64,000 nt of DNA. It comes from Bin5 sp022821545 (lineage in GTDB: Bacteria; Chloroflexota; Anaerolineae; Caldilineales; Caldilineaceae). The translations under genes were made by a program, and so were the position numbers. Shown here piece after piece: positions 52,935-61,636 of the stretch. The notes beneath the pieces are model-generated. The model had not been told where the DNA came from and did no database searches. It saw only the letters and a program-made list of their open reading frames with translations. Where the stretch lies: contig CAXXLO010000002.1 of assembly GCA_963664085.2 (NCBI GenBank), positions 5,146,001 to 5,210,000 of the forward strand. The letters run 5' to 3'. Every line of letters begins with the position of its first letter. Within the stretch, counting starts at the first letter, position 1.

Positions 52935-52996
52935 AGTAGAGAATACCAGAAAGCCGCGCGCTTGACGCGCCGCTTACACTTCAGACGGGAAATCTC

Positions 52997-54025
52997 ATGT
53001 TAGGTAGAAGAATGGGCAAAGAGATCGGGGTCGGCGTCATCGGCTTGGGGATGGGAGCGAACATGCTCTCCATCAACCAGGACGCGACGTCAAGCATGCA
53101 GGTGCGCGCCCTCTGCGACAGCGACACCGCGCGACTGGAACAGCTTGGCAAAGAGCACGGGATTTCGCACCTTACCACAGACTACCAGGAACTGGCGCTG
53201 CAGCCCGACGTCGACGTGGTCGGCATCTATTCGCCCGACCACCTGCACATGGCGCATATCGAAGCTGCAGTCGCCGCCGGCAAGCACATCATCTGCACGA
53301 AGCCAATGGTCGTATCCCTGGAGGAGGCCAGACGCGTCGTGCAGCTGGTCCAGAGGGCGGGCGTCAAGTTTCTGGTTGGACAGACGTCCCGCTTCAAGCC
53401 GCCGTTCATGGCTGCGCACAAGCTGTTTGAAGACGGCGACCTGGGACGCCCGCTCTTTGCGGAAGCGCACTACGTCCACGATATGCGGCCCGTCATGGAC
53501 CGCACGGCCTGGCGGCACGAGGCGCCGCAGGACTGGCTATACGGGGGCGCCTGCCATCCTATCGATCTGCTGCGCTGGTTCTTCGGCGACGTCGACGAGG
53601 TCTTCACCTACGCATCCTGCAGCCACATGGACGACCGCTATCCGGACGATAAGCATGACAACTTTTTGATCAACCTGCGCTTCCGTTCCGGCGTGATTGC
53701 GCGGATACTGGCGGTATACGGCCTGGTGGAACCCCCGCTCCCCATGCAGGGGTTGAGCATCTACGGCGACAAGGGTTCGTTCGTCAACAATCAGCTCGTT
53801 CTCGACAAGATTCAGGGGCAACCCGAGTTCAGCCTGGAGTTCAGGCGCGAAGCCGGGCACGGCCAGGAAGTGCTGCGCTACATGCGCCATTTTGAAGAGT
53901 GTTTGCGGGAGGACAAGCGTCCGCTAATCGATGAAGTCGCGGGAGCCAAAGTGATTGCCACCGCTTCGGCCTGCTGGGAGTCGATTCGCACCGGACTGCC
54001 GGCAAAGGTCGCTGAGGTGACGTAG
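52997..54025 (+). CDS. Gfo/Idh/MocA-family oxidoreductase (TKP variant), second copy
   Basis: This 342-residue protein is a paralog of the one at 47349: GVGVIGLGMGANMLSI, HIICTKPMVVS, VHDMRPVMDRTAWRHEAPQD and GGACHPIDLLRWFFGD. ATG 52997 is taken because GGGAAATCTC precedes it; the in-frame ATG at 53012 (MGKEIGVGVIG) is a possible alternative. It follows the second sugar cassette directly, and a third binding-protein gene starts 90 bases after it. Confidence 0.88.
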   Translation: MLGRRMGKEIGVGVIGLGMGANMLSINQDATSSMQVRALCDSDTARLEQLGKEHGISHLTTDYQELALQPDVDVVGIYSPDHLHMAHIEAAVAAGKHIICTKPMVVSLEEARRVVQLVQRAGVKFLVGQTSRFKPPFMAAHKLFEDGDLGRPLFAEAHYVHDMRPVMDRTAWRHEAPQDWLYGGACHPIDLLRWFFGDVDEVFTYASCSHMDDRYPDDKHDNFLINLRFRSGVIARILAVYGLVEPPLPMQGLSIYGDKGSFVNNQLVLDKIQGQPEFSLEFRREAGHGQEVLRYMRHFEECLREDKRPLIDEVAGAKVIATASACWESIRTGLPAKVAEVT

Positions 54026-54115
54026 CGGAAGGTGGTATACGCGCACCGCTCTGAAGCCGTCTCGATTCAACTCTGTCAGGGTATAGCCAAGCATCTTTCC
54101 ACAGGAGGAACTACC

Positions 54116-55540
54116 ATGTCCAACCGTTTGACTCGACGCGAAATGCTGCGCTTAAGCGCTGGAGTCGCGGGTACCGCCGCCCTGGCCGCCTGCGCGCCGG
54201 CGCCCGCCGGCGGAGACGCTGCAGCCGGGGAGAGTATGGCCGGCTCGGAGGCCTCGGGCGAACGGACGCAGATCCGGTTCGCCAGCTTCGACTGGTTCGC
54301 CAACGTGCCCGGCATCCAGTGGGCCGAGTACCATCAGGACGAGGCCTTCCCCCGTTACTATGAGGAGCACCCCGAAGTTGAGATACTTTGGGAACCGCAC
54401 GGAGACGGCTGGTCCACGAAGGTACTGACCAATATGGCCGCGGGCACCGCGCCCGACGTGATGTCCACCTGGCCGCCCATCATCAACACCTGGGCCGAAA
54501 AGGGACAGCTGCTCGACCTGCAGCCCCTGGTCGACCAGGACGTTCCCGACGCTGACGACATCTTCCTCGCCGCCGGTTGGGACCAGTGCTGGGACCAGAT
54601 CACGCAGATCCGCATGGCGATGGTAACCAACATCGACGTGACCAGCGTCTACTACAGCAAGCCGGCCTTCGACGAGCTCGGCGTCGCCTACCCCGAACAG
54701 GACTGGAGCGTCGACGATTGCGCCGCGACCGCGTGCGCGCTGACAAAGAAGAATGACGACGGCGAGATCACGCGCTGGGGCGGGCAGCTGCGTCCGAGCT
54801 ACGTACTGGGCTACTTCTACTATGTTGAGGCCTGGGGCGGCATGGTCCGCGACGACGAGACATTGATGGAATGTATGCTCGGCGAAGAGGAGGCACTGGC
54901 CGCGTTCGAGTGGATCCGCCACAACATGTGGGACCTCAACTGCCTGGCACAGAGAAACCAGGTAAATGCCTCCGGTATCCCCAACACGTGGACCGGCGTC
55001 CTGCCAGCCGACATAGTCGCCTTCGCCGAACGCAGCGCCGACCAGTTCTTCGACTTGGCCGACCAGATGGAGGAGGGCTCCTGGGACATCAACCACATCC
55101 CCGCCGGCCCGGTCGACCGCGTCTGCATGGGAGCCCCCGACCAGTGGTGCATCTACAAGGGCGTCGCCGACCGCGGCAACCACGACGACGTCTGGAACTG
55201 GGTCAAGTGGATCGGCGCCGGCGAATGGTACCAGGACAATGTAGCCCGCAGGTCGGGCCGTCTGCCCGGCCTCGCCAGCTCCGCCGACAAGTGGCCTGGC
55301 TTCTTGCGTGAGATCGACAGCCGCCTCGAGCCGGTAAACCTGGAGGTAATCGTGGACCAGCTGAAGACCGGAGAGGCCCGCGGCCCGCAGCTCTTCCGCT
55401 TCCAGTCCGTGGCCGAAGAACTCCTCGTCCCTGCCATGGAGGCCATCTACGTTGAGGGCTCCGAGCCCGTCAGCATTCTCGTCGACATCTCGCAGCAGGT
55501 GACCGAAGCCCAGCACGCTACGCTCGAACGCATGGGATAG
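54116..55540 (+). CDS. ABC transporter substrate-binding lipoprotein (family 1), Tat-type, third cassette
   Basis: This 474-residue protein has the twin-arginine signal LTRREMLRLSAG and the lipobox LAACAP. The mature part reads TQIRFASFDWFANVPG, WEPHGDGWSTKVLTNMAAG and APDVMSTWPPIINTWAEKGQ, as in glycerol-phosphate/sugar-type family 1 proteins. The ATG at 54116, with GGAGGAACTACC upstream, is chosen over the longer frame from 54032. It differs clearly from the paralogs at 42317 and 49656. It is followed by two permeases; unlike the other junctions, the 36 bases after it hold no hairpin. Confidence 0.9.
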   Translation: MSNRLTRREMLRLSAGVAGTAALAACAPAPAGGDAAAGESMAGSEASGERTQIRFASFDWFANVPGIQWAEYHQDEAFPRYYEEHPEVEILWEPHGDGWSTKVLTNMAAGTAPDVMSTWPPIINTWAEKGQLLDLQPLVDQDVPDADDIFLAAGWDQCWDQITQIRMAMVTNIDVTSVYYSKPAFDELGVAYPEQDWSVDDCAATACALTKKNDDGEITRWGGQLRPSYVLGYFYYVEAWGGMVRDDETLMECMLGEEEALAAFEWIRHNMWDLNCLAQRNQVNASGIPNTWTGVLPADIVAFAERSADQFFDLADQMEEGSWDINHIPAGPVDRVCMGAPDQWCIYKGVADRGNHDDVWNWVKWIGAGEWYQDNVARRSGRLPGLASSADKWPGFLREIDSRLEPVNLEVIVDQLKTGEARGPQLFRFQSVAEELLVPAMEAIYVEGSEPVSILVDISQQVTEAQHATLERMG

Positions 55541-55576
55541 CTGAATGAGAGAGTAGAGAGGAGTGAGAAGGGGCGA

Positions 55577-56548
55577 ATGCTTCTGACTCCTCTTCTTTCT
55601 TTTCCGAGACTGCTGAGAAACGGTATGGCGATGCGCTTGGCAAGACAGTGGCGGGTGGGGTCCTCCCAGAAACGGCAGGACCTGATCACCGCCTATCTCT
55701 GCCTCCTGCCCTGGATGGCAGGCTTCCTGTCCTTTGTGTTCGGGCCGATGCTCTTTTCGCTGGGTCTGAGCTTCTTCCGCTCCGATCTGCTCACCAGCAC
55801 CTTCTTCGTCGGCCTCGACAACTACCGCGACCTCTTCCGCGAGGACCTCTTCTGGAAGAGCCTGCGGGTAACATTCATCTATGCCTTCTCAACAGTTCCG
55901 CTCGGCTCCTGCCTGGCCCTGATGATCGCCCTGGTGTTGAACCAGAAGCTGCTGGGGCTCGGAATCTGGCGCACCATCTACTACCTGCCCACCGTGATCT
56001 CCGGCGTCGCCGTCTCTCTGCTCTGGCTGCAGATCTTCAATCCCCGCGCCGGGCTGCTCAACAACTTCCTCGCCATCTTCGGCGTCGACGGTCCGTCATG
56101 GCTCTACTCGTCGACGTGGGCGCTTCCCTCATTGATCATCATGAGCGTCTGGGGCGTGGGCGCGAACATGCTCCTCTACCTGGCCGGCCTGCAGGGCATC
56201 CCCACCCATCTCTACGAGGCCGCCACGATCGACGGCGCCAATAGCATTCGCAAATTCTGGCACGTCACCATCCCGATGCTGACGCCCACCATCTTCTTCA
56301 ACGTCACCATCGGCCTGATCTACGCTTTCCAATTCTTCACGCAGGCCTTCATCATGACCGAAGGGGGGCCAAACAACGCCACGCTGAGCATGGTGCTCTT
56401 CCTCTACCGCAAGGCGTTCCTGCAGATCCGTTTCGGCTACGCTTCGGCCGCGGCCTGGGTCCTTTTTGCAATCATCATCACCTTTACCCTGATATTCCAG
56501 TACTCGTCCCGGCGTTGGGTCTACTACGAAGGAGAAGCGGCCAGATAA
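55577..56548 (+). CDS. Sugar ABC transporter permease (UgpA/MalF family), third cassette
   Basis: This 323-residue permease has DLITAYLCLLPWMAGFLS as its first helix, SFFRSDLLTSTFFVGLDNYR, an LYEAATIDGANSIRKFWHVT EAA loop and FNVTIGLIYAFQFFTQAFIM. ATG 55577 follows GAAGGGGCGA; ATG 55625 (MAMRLARQ) is an alternative start that omits a hydrophobic leader. It pairs with the following permease. Confidence 0.88.
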   Translation: MLLTPLLSFPRLLRNGMAMRLARQWRVGSSQKRQDLITAYLCLLPWMAGFLSFVFGPMLFSLGLSFFRSDLLTSTFFVGLDNYRDLFREDLFWKSLRVTFIYAFSTVPLGSCLALMIALVLNQKLLGLGIWRTIYYLPTVISGVAVSLLWLQIFNPRAGLLNNFLAIFGVDGPSWLYSSTWALPSLIIMSVWGVGANMLLYLAGLQGIPTHLYEAATIDGANSIRKFWHVTIPMLTPTIFFNVTIGLIYAFQFFTQAFIMTEGGPNNATLSMVLFLYRKAFLQIRFGYASAAAWVLFAIIITFTLIFQYSSRRWVYYEGEAAR

Positions 56549-56634
56549 CGGCCGCAGGGATGGCTGCGCGCGCAGCGAGAGAGGTCTGCCCTCTTGGTCC
56601 CGGTCGGTAAGAAGAGCAGTCGACAAGAGTAAAG

Positions 56635-57526
56635 ATGCGTACCGAAAACGTCCTGGTAGAGCAGAAAAGGTTCAGCTACGCCCGCCCGGCGGGGCCGCTC
56701 TGGCGCTCCGTGGTTCACCAGATCTGGCTGTGGATTCTGGTGCTGCCCGGCGCGGCCCTCTTTCTCACGCCCTGGGTGTGGATGCTTATGACCGCAGGCA
56801 AAGAAAAGAGCCTGATCTGGAAAATCCCCCCGGTCTGGATCCCGCCGACCTACCGGTGGGCCAACTACGTCGAGGCCTGGCTGAAGGGCGATTTCATCAC
56901 ATTCTTCTCGAATACCGCCTTTGTCGCCTCGCTCAACGTCGTGGCCGTACTCGTCTCCTGCTCCATCGCGGCGTTTGCCTTCGCCCGCATCCAGTTTCCC
57001 GGCCGCACAACTCTGTTCGTCATCGTACTGAGCACGATGATGCTGCCGATGCAGGTGACTCTGATCCCGCTTTTCATGATCTTCAGCTGGCTGGAGTGGG
57101 TAAATACCTTCAAGCCGCTGGTCGTGCCCCTCTTTTTCGGCGACGCCTTCAGCATCTTCCTGCTGCGCCAGTTCTTCCTCACAATCCCTCGTGAGCTCGA
57201 TGACGCCGCCCTAATCGACGGCTGCAGCCGTTTCGCCGTCTTCTGGCGCATCCTCCTCTTCCAGGTACGCCCCGCGCTGATTGTTGTAGCCATTTACCAG
57301 TTCACCTATAGTTGGAATGACTTCTTCGCGCCGCTGATCTACATCAACTCGCCCCAGTTGTTTACAATTACCCCTGGGGCTGAGCCGCTTCAAAGGGCGC
57401 ACGGAGGTCGATATCCAGTACCTGATGGCGATGACGGTCGTCTCGACCCTCGTGCCAATCGCCATCTTCTTCGTGACCCAGCGCACATTCCTGCAGGGGA
57501 TTGTGATCACGGGAATCAAAGGATAG
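56635..57526 (+). pseudogene. Sugar ABC transporter permease (UgpE/MalG family), third cassette, with frameshift
   Basis: The permease reads normally from ATG 56635 through ELDDAALIDGCSRFAVFWRI (EAA loop) to INSPQLFTIT. At 57371-57374 the run CCCC has one C too many. Dropping one C restores LGLSRFKGRTEVDIQYLMAM and a normal ending with QGIVITGIKG and TAG at 57524-57526, about 296 residues in all. As written, the frame reads through the permease end and into the next gene, giving a false fusion. It may be an assembly error in a C run, or a real mutation that disables the third transporter. Confidence 0.8.
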
Positions 57527-57531
57527 ATAGC

Positions 57532-58119
57532 ATGAGCGAGGAAAGAAAGAAGGAACAGCTGAAGATGATCTGGCCCGAGCAGCTGCTCGGTTCGCCGCCC
57601 GCCGTGCATGTTCCCATCGGCTACACGCTGCGCACTTACCGTCCGGGCGACGAAGAGGGCTGGTACGAGGTGATGGACCTGGCCGGCTTCACACGCTGGA
57701 ACTACGAGATGCTGGAACCCTGGCTGTCGCACATCCTGCCGGAAGGCTGGTTTCTGATCGAACATCGCGCCAGCAACAAGATCGTCGCCAGCGCAATGGC
57801 CAACCACAGGCCCCAGGATATACACCCCTTTGGCGGAGAGCTGGGATGGGTGGCGGGAGATCCCGAACACAAGGGCAAGGGGCTGGGAATGGCTGTGTGC
57901 GCGGCCGTTATGCGCCGCCTGCTCGCGGGAGGTTACAAGAACATCTTCCTCAACACCGACGACTGGCGCCTGCCCGCGCTCAGCATATACCTGCGACTGG
58001 GCTGGATCCCGCTCCTCTACCTGCCCGACATGGAGGAACGCTGGCGCGACGTCTGCGCCAATCTCGACTGGCCCTTCACGCCCAAGGAATGGCCGGAAGG
58101 TCATACTGAGTCCAGTTAG
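57532..58119 (+). CDS. GNAT-family acetyltransferase
   Basis: This 195-residue protein starts MSEERKKEQLKMIWPEQLLG and has the acetyl-CoA-binding motif DPEHKGKGLGMAVCAAVMRR, followed by NIFLNTDDWRLPALSIYLRL. The group often acetylates amino sugars, polyamines or antibiotics. The ATG follows AAAGGATAGATAGC and lies 5 bases after the restored permease stop, so it has its own translation start. In the frame as sequenced it is joined to the permease only because of the frameshift. Confidence 0.85.
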   Translation: MSEERKKEQLKMIWPEQLLGSPPAVHVPIGYTLRTYRPGDEEGWYEVMDLAGFTRWNYEMLEPWLSHILPEGWFLIEHRASNKIVASAMANHRPQDIHPFGGELGWVAGDPEHKGKGLGMAVCAAVMRRLLAGGYKNIFLNTDDWRLPALSIYLRLGWIPLLYLPDMEERWRDVCANLDWPFTPKEWPEGHTESS

Positions 58120-58152
58120 GCGCGAGGCACGAGGTTTCAAGGAGAAAGTGCA

Positions 58153-58404
58153 ATGTTAGCTTCAGTTGAAGGAGTCTATCGGGACGGCAGGATTGAATTG
58201 ACTGAGATTCCAACCTCGATATCCGAGGATACCCCAGTGATAGTAACATTTCTGACTTCAGGCTTCGTCGATCTTCGCGAGCAGGGAATCGACGAGAGTC
58301 TGGCTGTCGAATTGCGTGCTGGCTTCGCAACTTTCGCCGAAGACTGGGACGCGCCCGAAATGGATATCTATGATGGATATGAGACGTACGTAGATGAAGT
58401 ATAG
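58153..58404 (+). CDS. Antitoxin of a MazEF-like pair
   Basis: This 83-residue protein starts LASVEGVYRDGRIELTEIPT and then SISEDTPVIVTFL, a short AbrB-like or AF2212-like beta strand pattern typical of small antitoxins. The C-terminal half (FATFAEDWDAPEMDIYDGYE) is acidic and could neutralise the basic toxin. It overlaps the toxin gene by 11 bases, the usual arrangement. The base composition is more AT-rich than the neighbours. Confidence 0.75.
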   Translation: MLASVEGVYRDGRIELTEIPTSISEDTPVIVTFLTSGFVDLREQGIDESLAVELRAGFATFAEDWDAPEMDIYDGYETYVDEV

Positions 58405-58741
58405 ACGCGGAGACGTCTGTCTGGCGCTTTACCCCAACTCTGACCTACGCACTGCCAAGAGGAGGCCTGTAGTCATAATACAGCGCGATGAACTTGAAAC
58501 TGGTCTTACACAGCTTATAGTAGCCATGATCACCAGTAACATGCTTCGAGCGGATCATCCTAGTCGAGTTACTGTGACGCGTAATTCGGCCCAAGGCAAA
58601 CGATCTGGGCTCCTGTCCGATTCCGTTGTTATGACGGATAATCTGGCTACTGTACACGAAAGAGCCCTTGCCCGACGCATTGGTTCTCTGCAAATGGACG
58701 CGATAGATTCTGCAATGAAGCATACGCTTGGGCTGAATTAG
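58394..58741 (+). CDS. MazF/PemK-family mRNA endonuclease toxin
   Basis: This 115-residue toxin starts MKYRRGDVCLALYPNSD, with RRPVVIIQRDE, LIVAMITSNMLRADHPSRV and GLLSDSVVMTDNLATV matching the PemK/MazF barrel. Such toxins cut mRNA at short sequences. The antitoxin gene lies directly upstream and overlaps it. The pair is AT-rich and sits between a GNAT gene and a PhyH gene, so it was probably inserted into a metabolic operon. Confidence 0.88.
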   Translation: MKYRRGDVCLALYPNSDLRTAKRRPVVIIQRDELETGLTQLIVAMITSNMLRADHPSRVTVTRNSAQGKRSGLLSDSVVMTDNLATVHERALARRIGSLQMDAIDSAMKHTLGLN

Positions 58742-58913
58742 GCGGCTGTCAGATGTAGCGAACCGTTGGCAATCGGCATCTACGTCGCTACGCGCCGTGC
58801 CTGCCGGCGGAGGCAATGCAGAAAGAAGGATCCCCATAGGCAGTTTTTCTCCTGCAAGCGGCCGGTTCGGTACCGGCAATGTTTCAGCAATGTTTCAAGA
58901 GAGGGAACATTTC

Positions 58914-59732
58914 ATGCTTACACAAGAGCAGATCCAAACCTATCACGACAACGGCTACCTGATCGTCAAGTCGTTCTTCGATGCCGAGGAGATCGAGCTG
59001 CTGCGCCGCACGGCCATCGCAGACCGGCAGATGGACCAGAAATCCTTCGGCCGCGAGGACGGTGAAGGGGGAACCGTCCGCCTTACGCTCTGGAACCACC
59101 CCGGCAACGGCATCTACGGCATGTACGCGCGCTGCAACCGCGTCGTCAACGCAATGGAGCAGCTGCTCGGCGGCGAAGTCTACCACTACCATTCCAAAAT
59201 GATCCTCAAGGACCCCGAGGTGGGCGGCGCCTGGGCCTGGCACCAGGACTACGGCTACTGGTACGACAACTACGTCCTCTATCCGCTCATGTCAAGCGTC
59301 TCAATCGCGGTCGACCCGGCCACGCGCGAGAACGGCTGCATGCAGGTGCTCAAAGGCTCCCACCACATGGGGCGCATCACGCACGTCGAAACGGGCCAGC
59401 AGGCCGGCGCAGAGCTGGAGCGCGTCCTCGAAGCCGAAAAGCGCCTTGATCTGGTCCACTGCGAGGCGGAGCCGGGCGATGCCCTCTTCTTCCACTGCAA
59501 CATTCTCCACCGCTCCGACCAGAACCGCTCCAACAACCCGCGCTGGTCGTTGATCTGCTGCTACAACGCCGCCCGCAACAACCCCTACCGCGAGGCGCAC
59601 CATCCCAGCTACACACCGCTCGAAAAGGTTCCCGACGGCGCCATCAAGGAAGTCGGGATAACCCGCTTTGAAGATGACGAAAGCGACGTCGCCTTTCTCG
59701 ATCCTGAAAACATTCCCGCGTCGGAAGACTAA
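58914..59732 (+). CDS. PhyH-type Fe(II)/2-oxoglutarate dioxygenase (canonical HxD)
   Basis: This 272-residue protein starts MLTQEQIQTYHDNGYLIVKS. The iron site is complete: HQD at 110-112, and the distal His199 with the 2-oxoglutarate-binding Arg210 in LHRSDQNRSNNPRW. GCMQVLKGSHHMGRITH is the usual middle block. It should hydroxylate or demethylate a small substrate. The ATG at 58914 follows GAGAGGGAAC; longer frames have no family sequence. A Gfo/Idh/MocA gene follows after 17 bases. Confidence 0.9.
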   Translation: MLTQEQIQTYHDNGYLIVKSFFDAEEIELLRRTAIADRQMDQKSFGREDGEGGTVRLTLWNHPGNGIYGMYARCNRVVNAMEQLLGGEVYHYHSKMILKDPEVGGAWAWHQDYGYWYDNYVLYPLMSSVSIAVDPATRENGCMQVLKGSHHMGRITHVETGQQAGAELERVLEAEKRLDLVHCEAEPGDALFFHCNILHRSDQNRSNNPRWSLICCYNAARNNPYREAHHPSYTPLEKVPDGAIKEVGITRFEDDESDVAFLDPENIPASED

Positions 59733-59749
59733 GTGAGGACAGTAAAGCC

Positions 59750-60781
59750 ATGAGCAAGTACAGATTCCTGATCAGCGGCGGGGGCAGCGCCGGACGCAGC
59801 GTGGCGCAGGTGGCCGCGACGGACGGACGCGGCGAGATCGCAGGCATAGTCGATCCCCAGCGGAACATGCTCGACAGAATGAAAGACCTGTACCCGCAAG
59901 CCAGCCTCGGCAGCGACTATGCGCAACTCCTGCGCGAGACACAACCGGACGTGGTCGTCGTGGCCGGCCCGGACCACCTGCACGCGGACCAAACAGTCAT
60001 GGCGCTGGAACAGGGCTGCCACGCCCTCGTCGAAAAGCCGCTGGCAACCACGGTGGAAGACTGCCAGCGCATCCTCGACGCCGAAGCGCGGAGCGGCGCC
60101 CATGTCATGACCGACCAGACCATGCGCTACATGCACCCCTGGCACGAAATGGCGCAGATGGCAAAAACAGGCCAGGTCGGCGACGTCTTCTTCGTGCAGG
60201 GCGACTACATCCACGACATGTGGAGCCACTACGCCCCCGAAGGCGCGCATCACACGCCCTGGCGTATCGACAGGCAGAATCCACAGAACATCCTGCTGGG
60301 CGGAGGCTGCCATCCTCTCGACCTGATCTTGTGGACAGTTGAGTGCCCCGTCACCGAAGTCTACGCATACAGCAACAAGATGAGCGCCCCGGTCTTTCCG
60401 GACGATGACTGTTACATCGTCATCCTCCAATTCGAAAACGGGGCGGCCGGCAAGGTCTACGTGACCAGCGGCTGCTCCGGACACGGCATGGGCGAGGGCA
60501 TGGGGGGCGGCTTCCTGGCCGTCTACGGGACTGAAGGCACGTTGTGGAAGGGCAAACATTTCCGCCGCGACCACGAGCCGGCCGAAATTGAGGAAGAGTC
60601 TGCCGATGAGGTGGTTGGCGGACATGGCTGGGGCCGCTCGGTGATCGACTACCTGGACCTGCTCGACGGCAAGATCAGCAATCCCATCCCGGCCAGCTGG
60701 GGCGCGAATATCGTGTCAGTTTGCGCCGCCGCCCTTGAGTCGATCCGCACAAAAAAGCCTCAGTCGCCACACTGGTTCTGA
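59750..60781 (+). CDS. Gfo/Idh/MocA-family oxidoreductase (EKP type), second copy
   Basis: This 343-residue protein is a paralog of the one at 48481: MSKYRFLISGGGSAGRSVAQ, HALVEKPLATT, VMTDQTMRYMHPWHEMAQ and HTPWRIDRQNPQNILLGGG. It follows the canonical PhyH gene by 17 bases and is followed by the second PhyH gene by 24 bases, so the three are co-transcribed. It probably oxidises a sugar-like substrate or product of the dioxygenases. TGAGGACAG precedes the ATG. Confidence 0.9.
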   Translation: MSKYRFLISGGGSAGRSVAQVAATDGRGEIAGIVDPQRNMLDRMKDLYPQASLGSDYAQLLRETQPDVVVVAGPDHLHADQTVMALEQGCHALVEKPLATTVEDCQRILDAEARSGAHVMTDQTMRYMHPWHEMAQMAKTGQVGDVFFVQGDYIHDMWSHYAPEGAHHTPWRIDRQNPQNILLGGGCHPLDLILWTVECPVTEVYAYSNKMSAPVFPDDDCYIVILQFENGAAGKVYVTSGCSGHGMGEGMGGGFLAVYGTEGTLWKGKHFRRDHEPAEIEEESADEVVGGHGWGRSVIDYLDLLDGKISNPIPASWGANIVSVCAAALESIRTKKPQSPHWF

Positions 60782-60805
60782 GAAGAGCAGGGGGAGAGGA
60801 AGACA

Positions 60806-61588
60806 ATGTTATCCCATGAGCAGTTGCGGCACTTTGCCGAGCATGGCTGGGTCCTGGAGGAAAATGTGCTCAACCAGGAGCAGGTCGACGCCTATAAGGC
60901 CGCCCTGGAACGGCAATCGCAGTATGTGCGCCCCCTCGCCCACGAGGATGACGACGAAATCGTCCACATCGACTGTATGGTCAACGGGGACCCGATCTTT
61001 CGCGAATGGCTGATTATTCCTCAGGTGCTGGAGGCCAATCGCCAGCTGATGGGCGCCGAGATCAAGTACGAGACCTGCCACGCCATGATTAAGCGGCCCC
61101 ACCCCGAACGCAACGAGCAGGAGACCTCGCTGCGCGATCCCGACAAGATGGGCTGGCACCGCGGTCTGCGCCCCAAGTGGGGCACCTTCCCTCATGACAC
61201 GGATCCGGACCTGATCAACTGCGTATTCCTCAACAACATCACCTACCTGACCGATGTCGCGCCCGGCGACGGCGGGACCATGATCCTCGACGGTTCGCAC
61301 AAACTGGAAGGAACATACGAGACCCTGAAAGGCGAGTGCCCGGTCGTCGAGGCCACTGCAACGGCCGGCAGCATCCTCCACTTCACCGAGACGCTACTCC
61401 ACGCCGGCGTACCGATCCTGAGCGAGAACGTGCGCTATACCATGTTCTACGGCTTCACGCCCAACTGGTTTGTCAACTGGCCCGGCACCGAAGTCCCCGA
61501 TTACGTTCTCAAAACCGTGCGCGATGACGAGCTTCGAGGCATTCTCGGCGCAAATTCGGGCTATTCCGGCCAGTTTCCCATGCTATAA
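60806..61588 (+). CDS. PhyH-type Fe(II)/2-oxoglutarate enzyme with HxG in place of HxD
   Basis: This 260-residue protein starts MLSHEQLRHFAEHGWVLEEN. Its distal His199 and 2-oxoglutarate-binding Arg210 (LLHAGVPILSENVRYTMF) are kept. But the first metal motif reads GWHRGLRPKWG: His118, then Gly120 where Asp is expected. The 15207 paralog has GWHRDF at the same place, so the alignment is clear. Bases 61163-61165 read GGT, one change from an Asp codon. In SyrB2-like halogenases this Asp is Ala or Gly and the freed site binds chloride. The enzyme may be a halogenase, an altered dioxygenase or inactive. GGGGGAGAGGAAGAC precedes the ATG. Confidence 0.85.
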   Translation: MLSHEQLRHFAEHGWVLEENVLNQEQVDAYKAALERQSQYVRPLAHEDDDEIVHIDCMVNGDPIFREWLIIPQVLEANRQLMGAEIKYETCHAMIKRPHPERNEQETSLRDPDKMGWHRGLRPKWGTFPHDTDPDLINCVFLNNITYLTDVAPGDGGTMILDGSHKLEGTYETLKGECPVVEATATAGSILHFTETLLHAGVPILSENVRYTMFYGFTPNWFVNWPGTEVPDYVLKTVRDDELRGILGANSGYSGQFPML

Positions 61589-61636
61589 TGTCAGGGTAGA
61601 AAGCGCGCTCCTAAACCGGCGCGCAAGGAGAAGACG

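Noticed and set aside
51638..52939. A plus-strand reading frame of 433 codons rich in Arg, His and Pro
   Set aside because: It is a shifted frame of two permease genes, recognisable by the excess of Arg, His and Pro codons.
54152..55516. A minus-strand reading frame of 454 codons across the third binding-protein gene
   Set aside because: It is antisense to a lipoprotein with a clear twin-arginine signal and family 1 motifs.
56635..58119. A real permease-acetyltransferase fusion protein
   Set aside because: Removing one C at 57371-57374 restores a complete permease ending and a separate GNAT start with its own ribosome-binding site.
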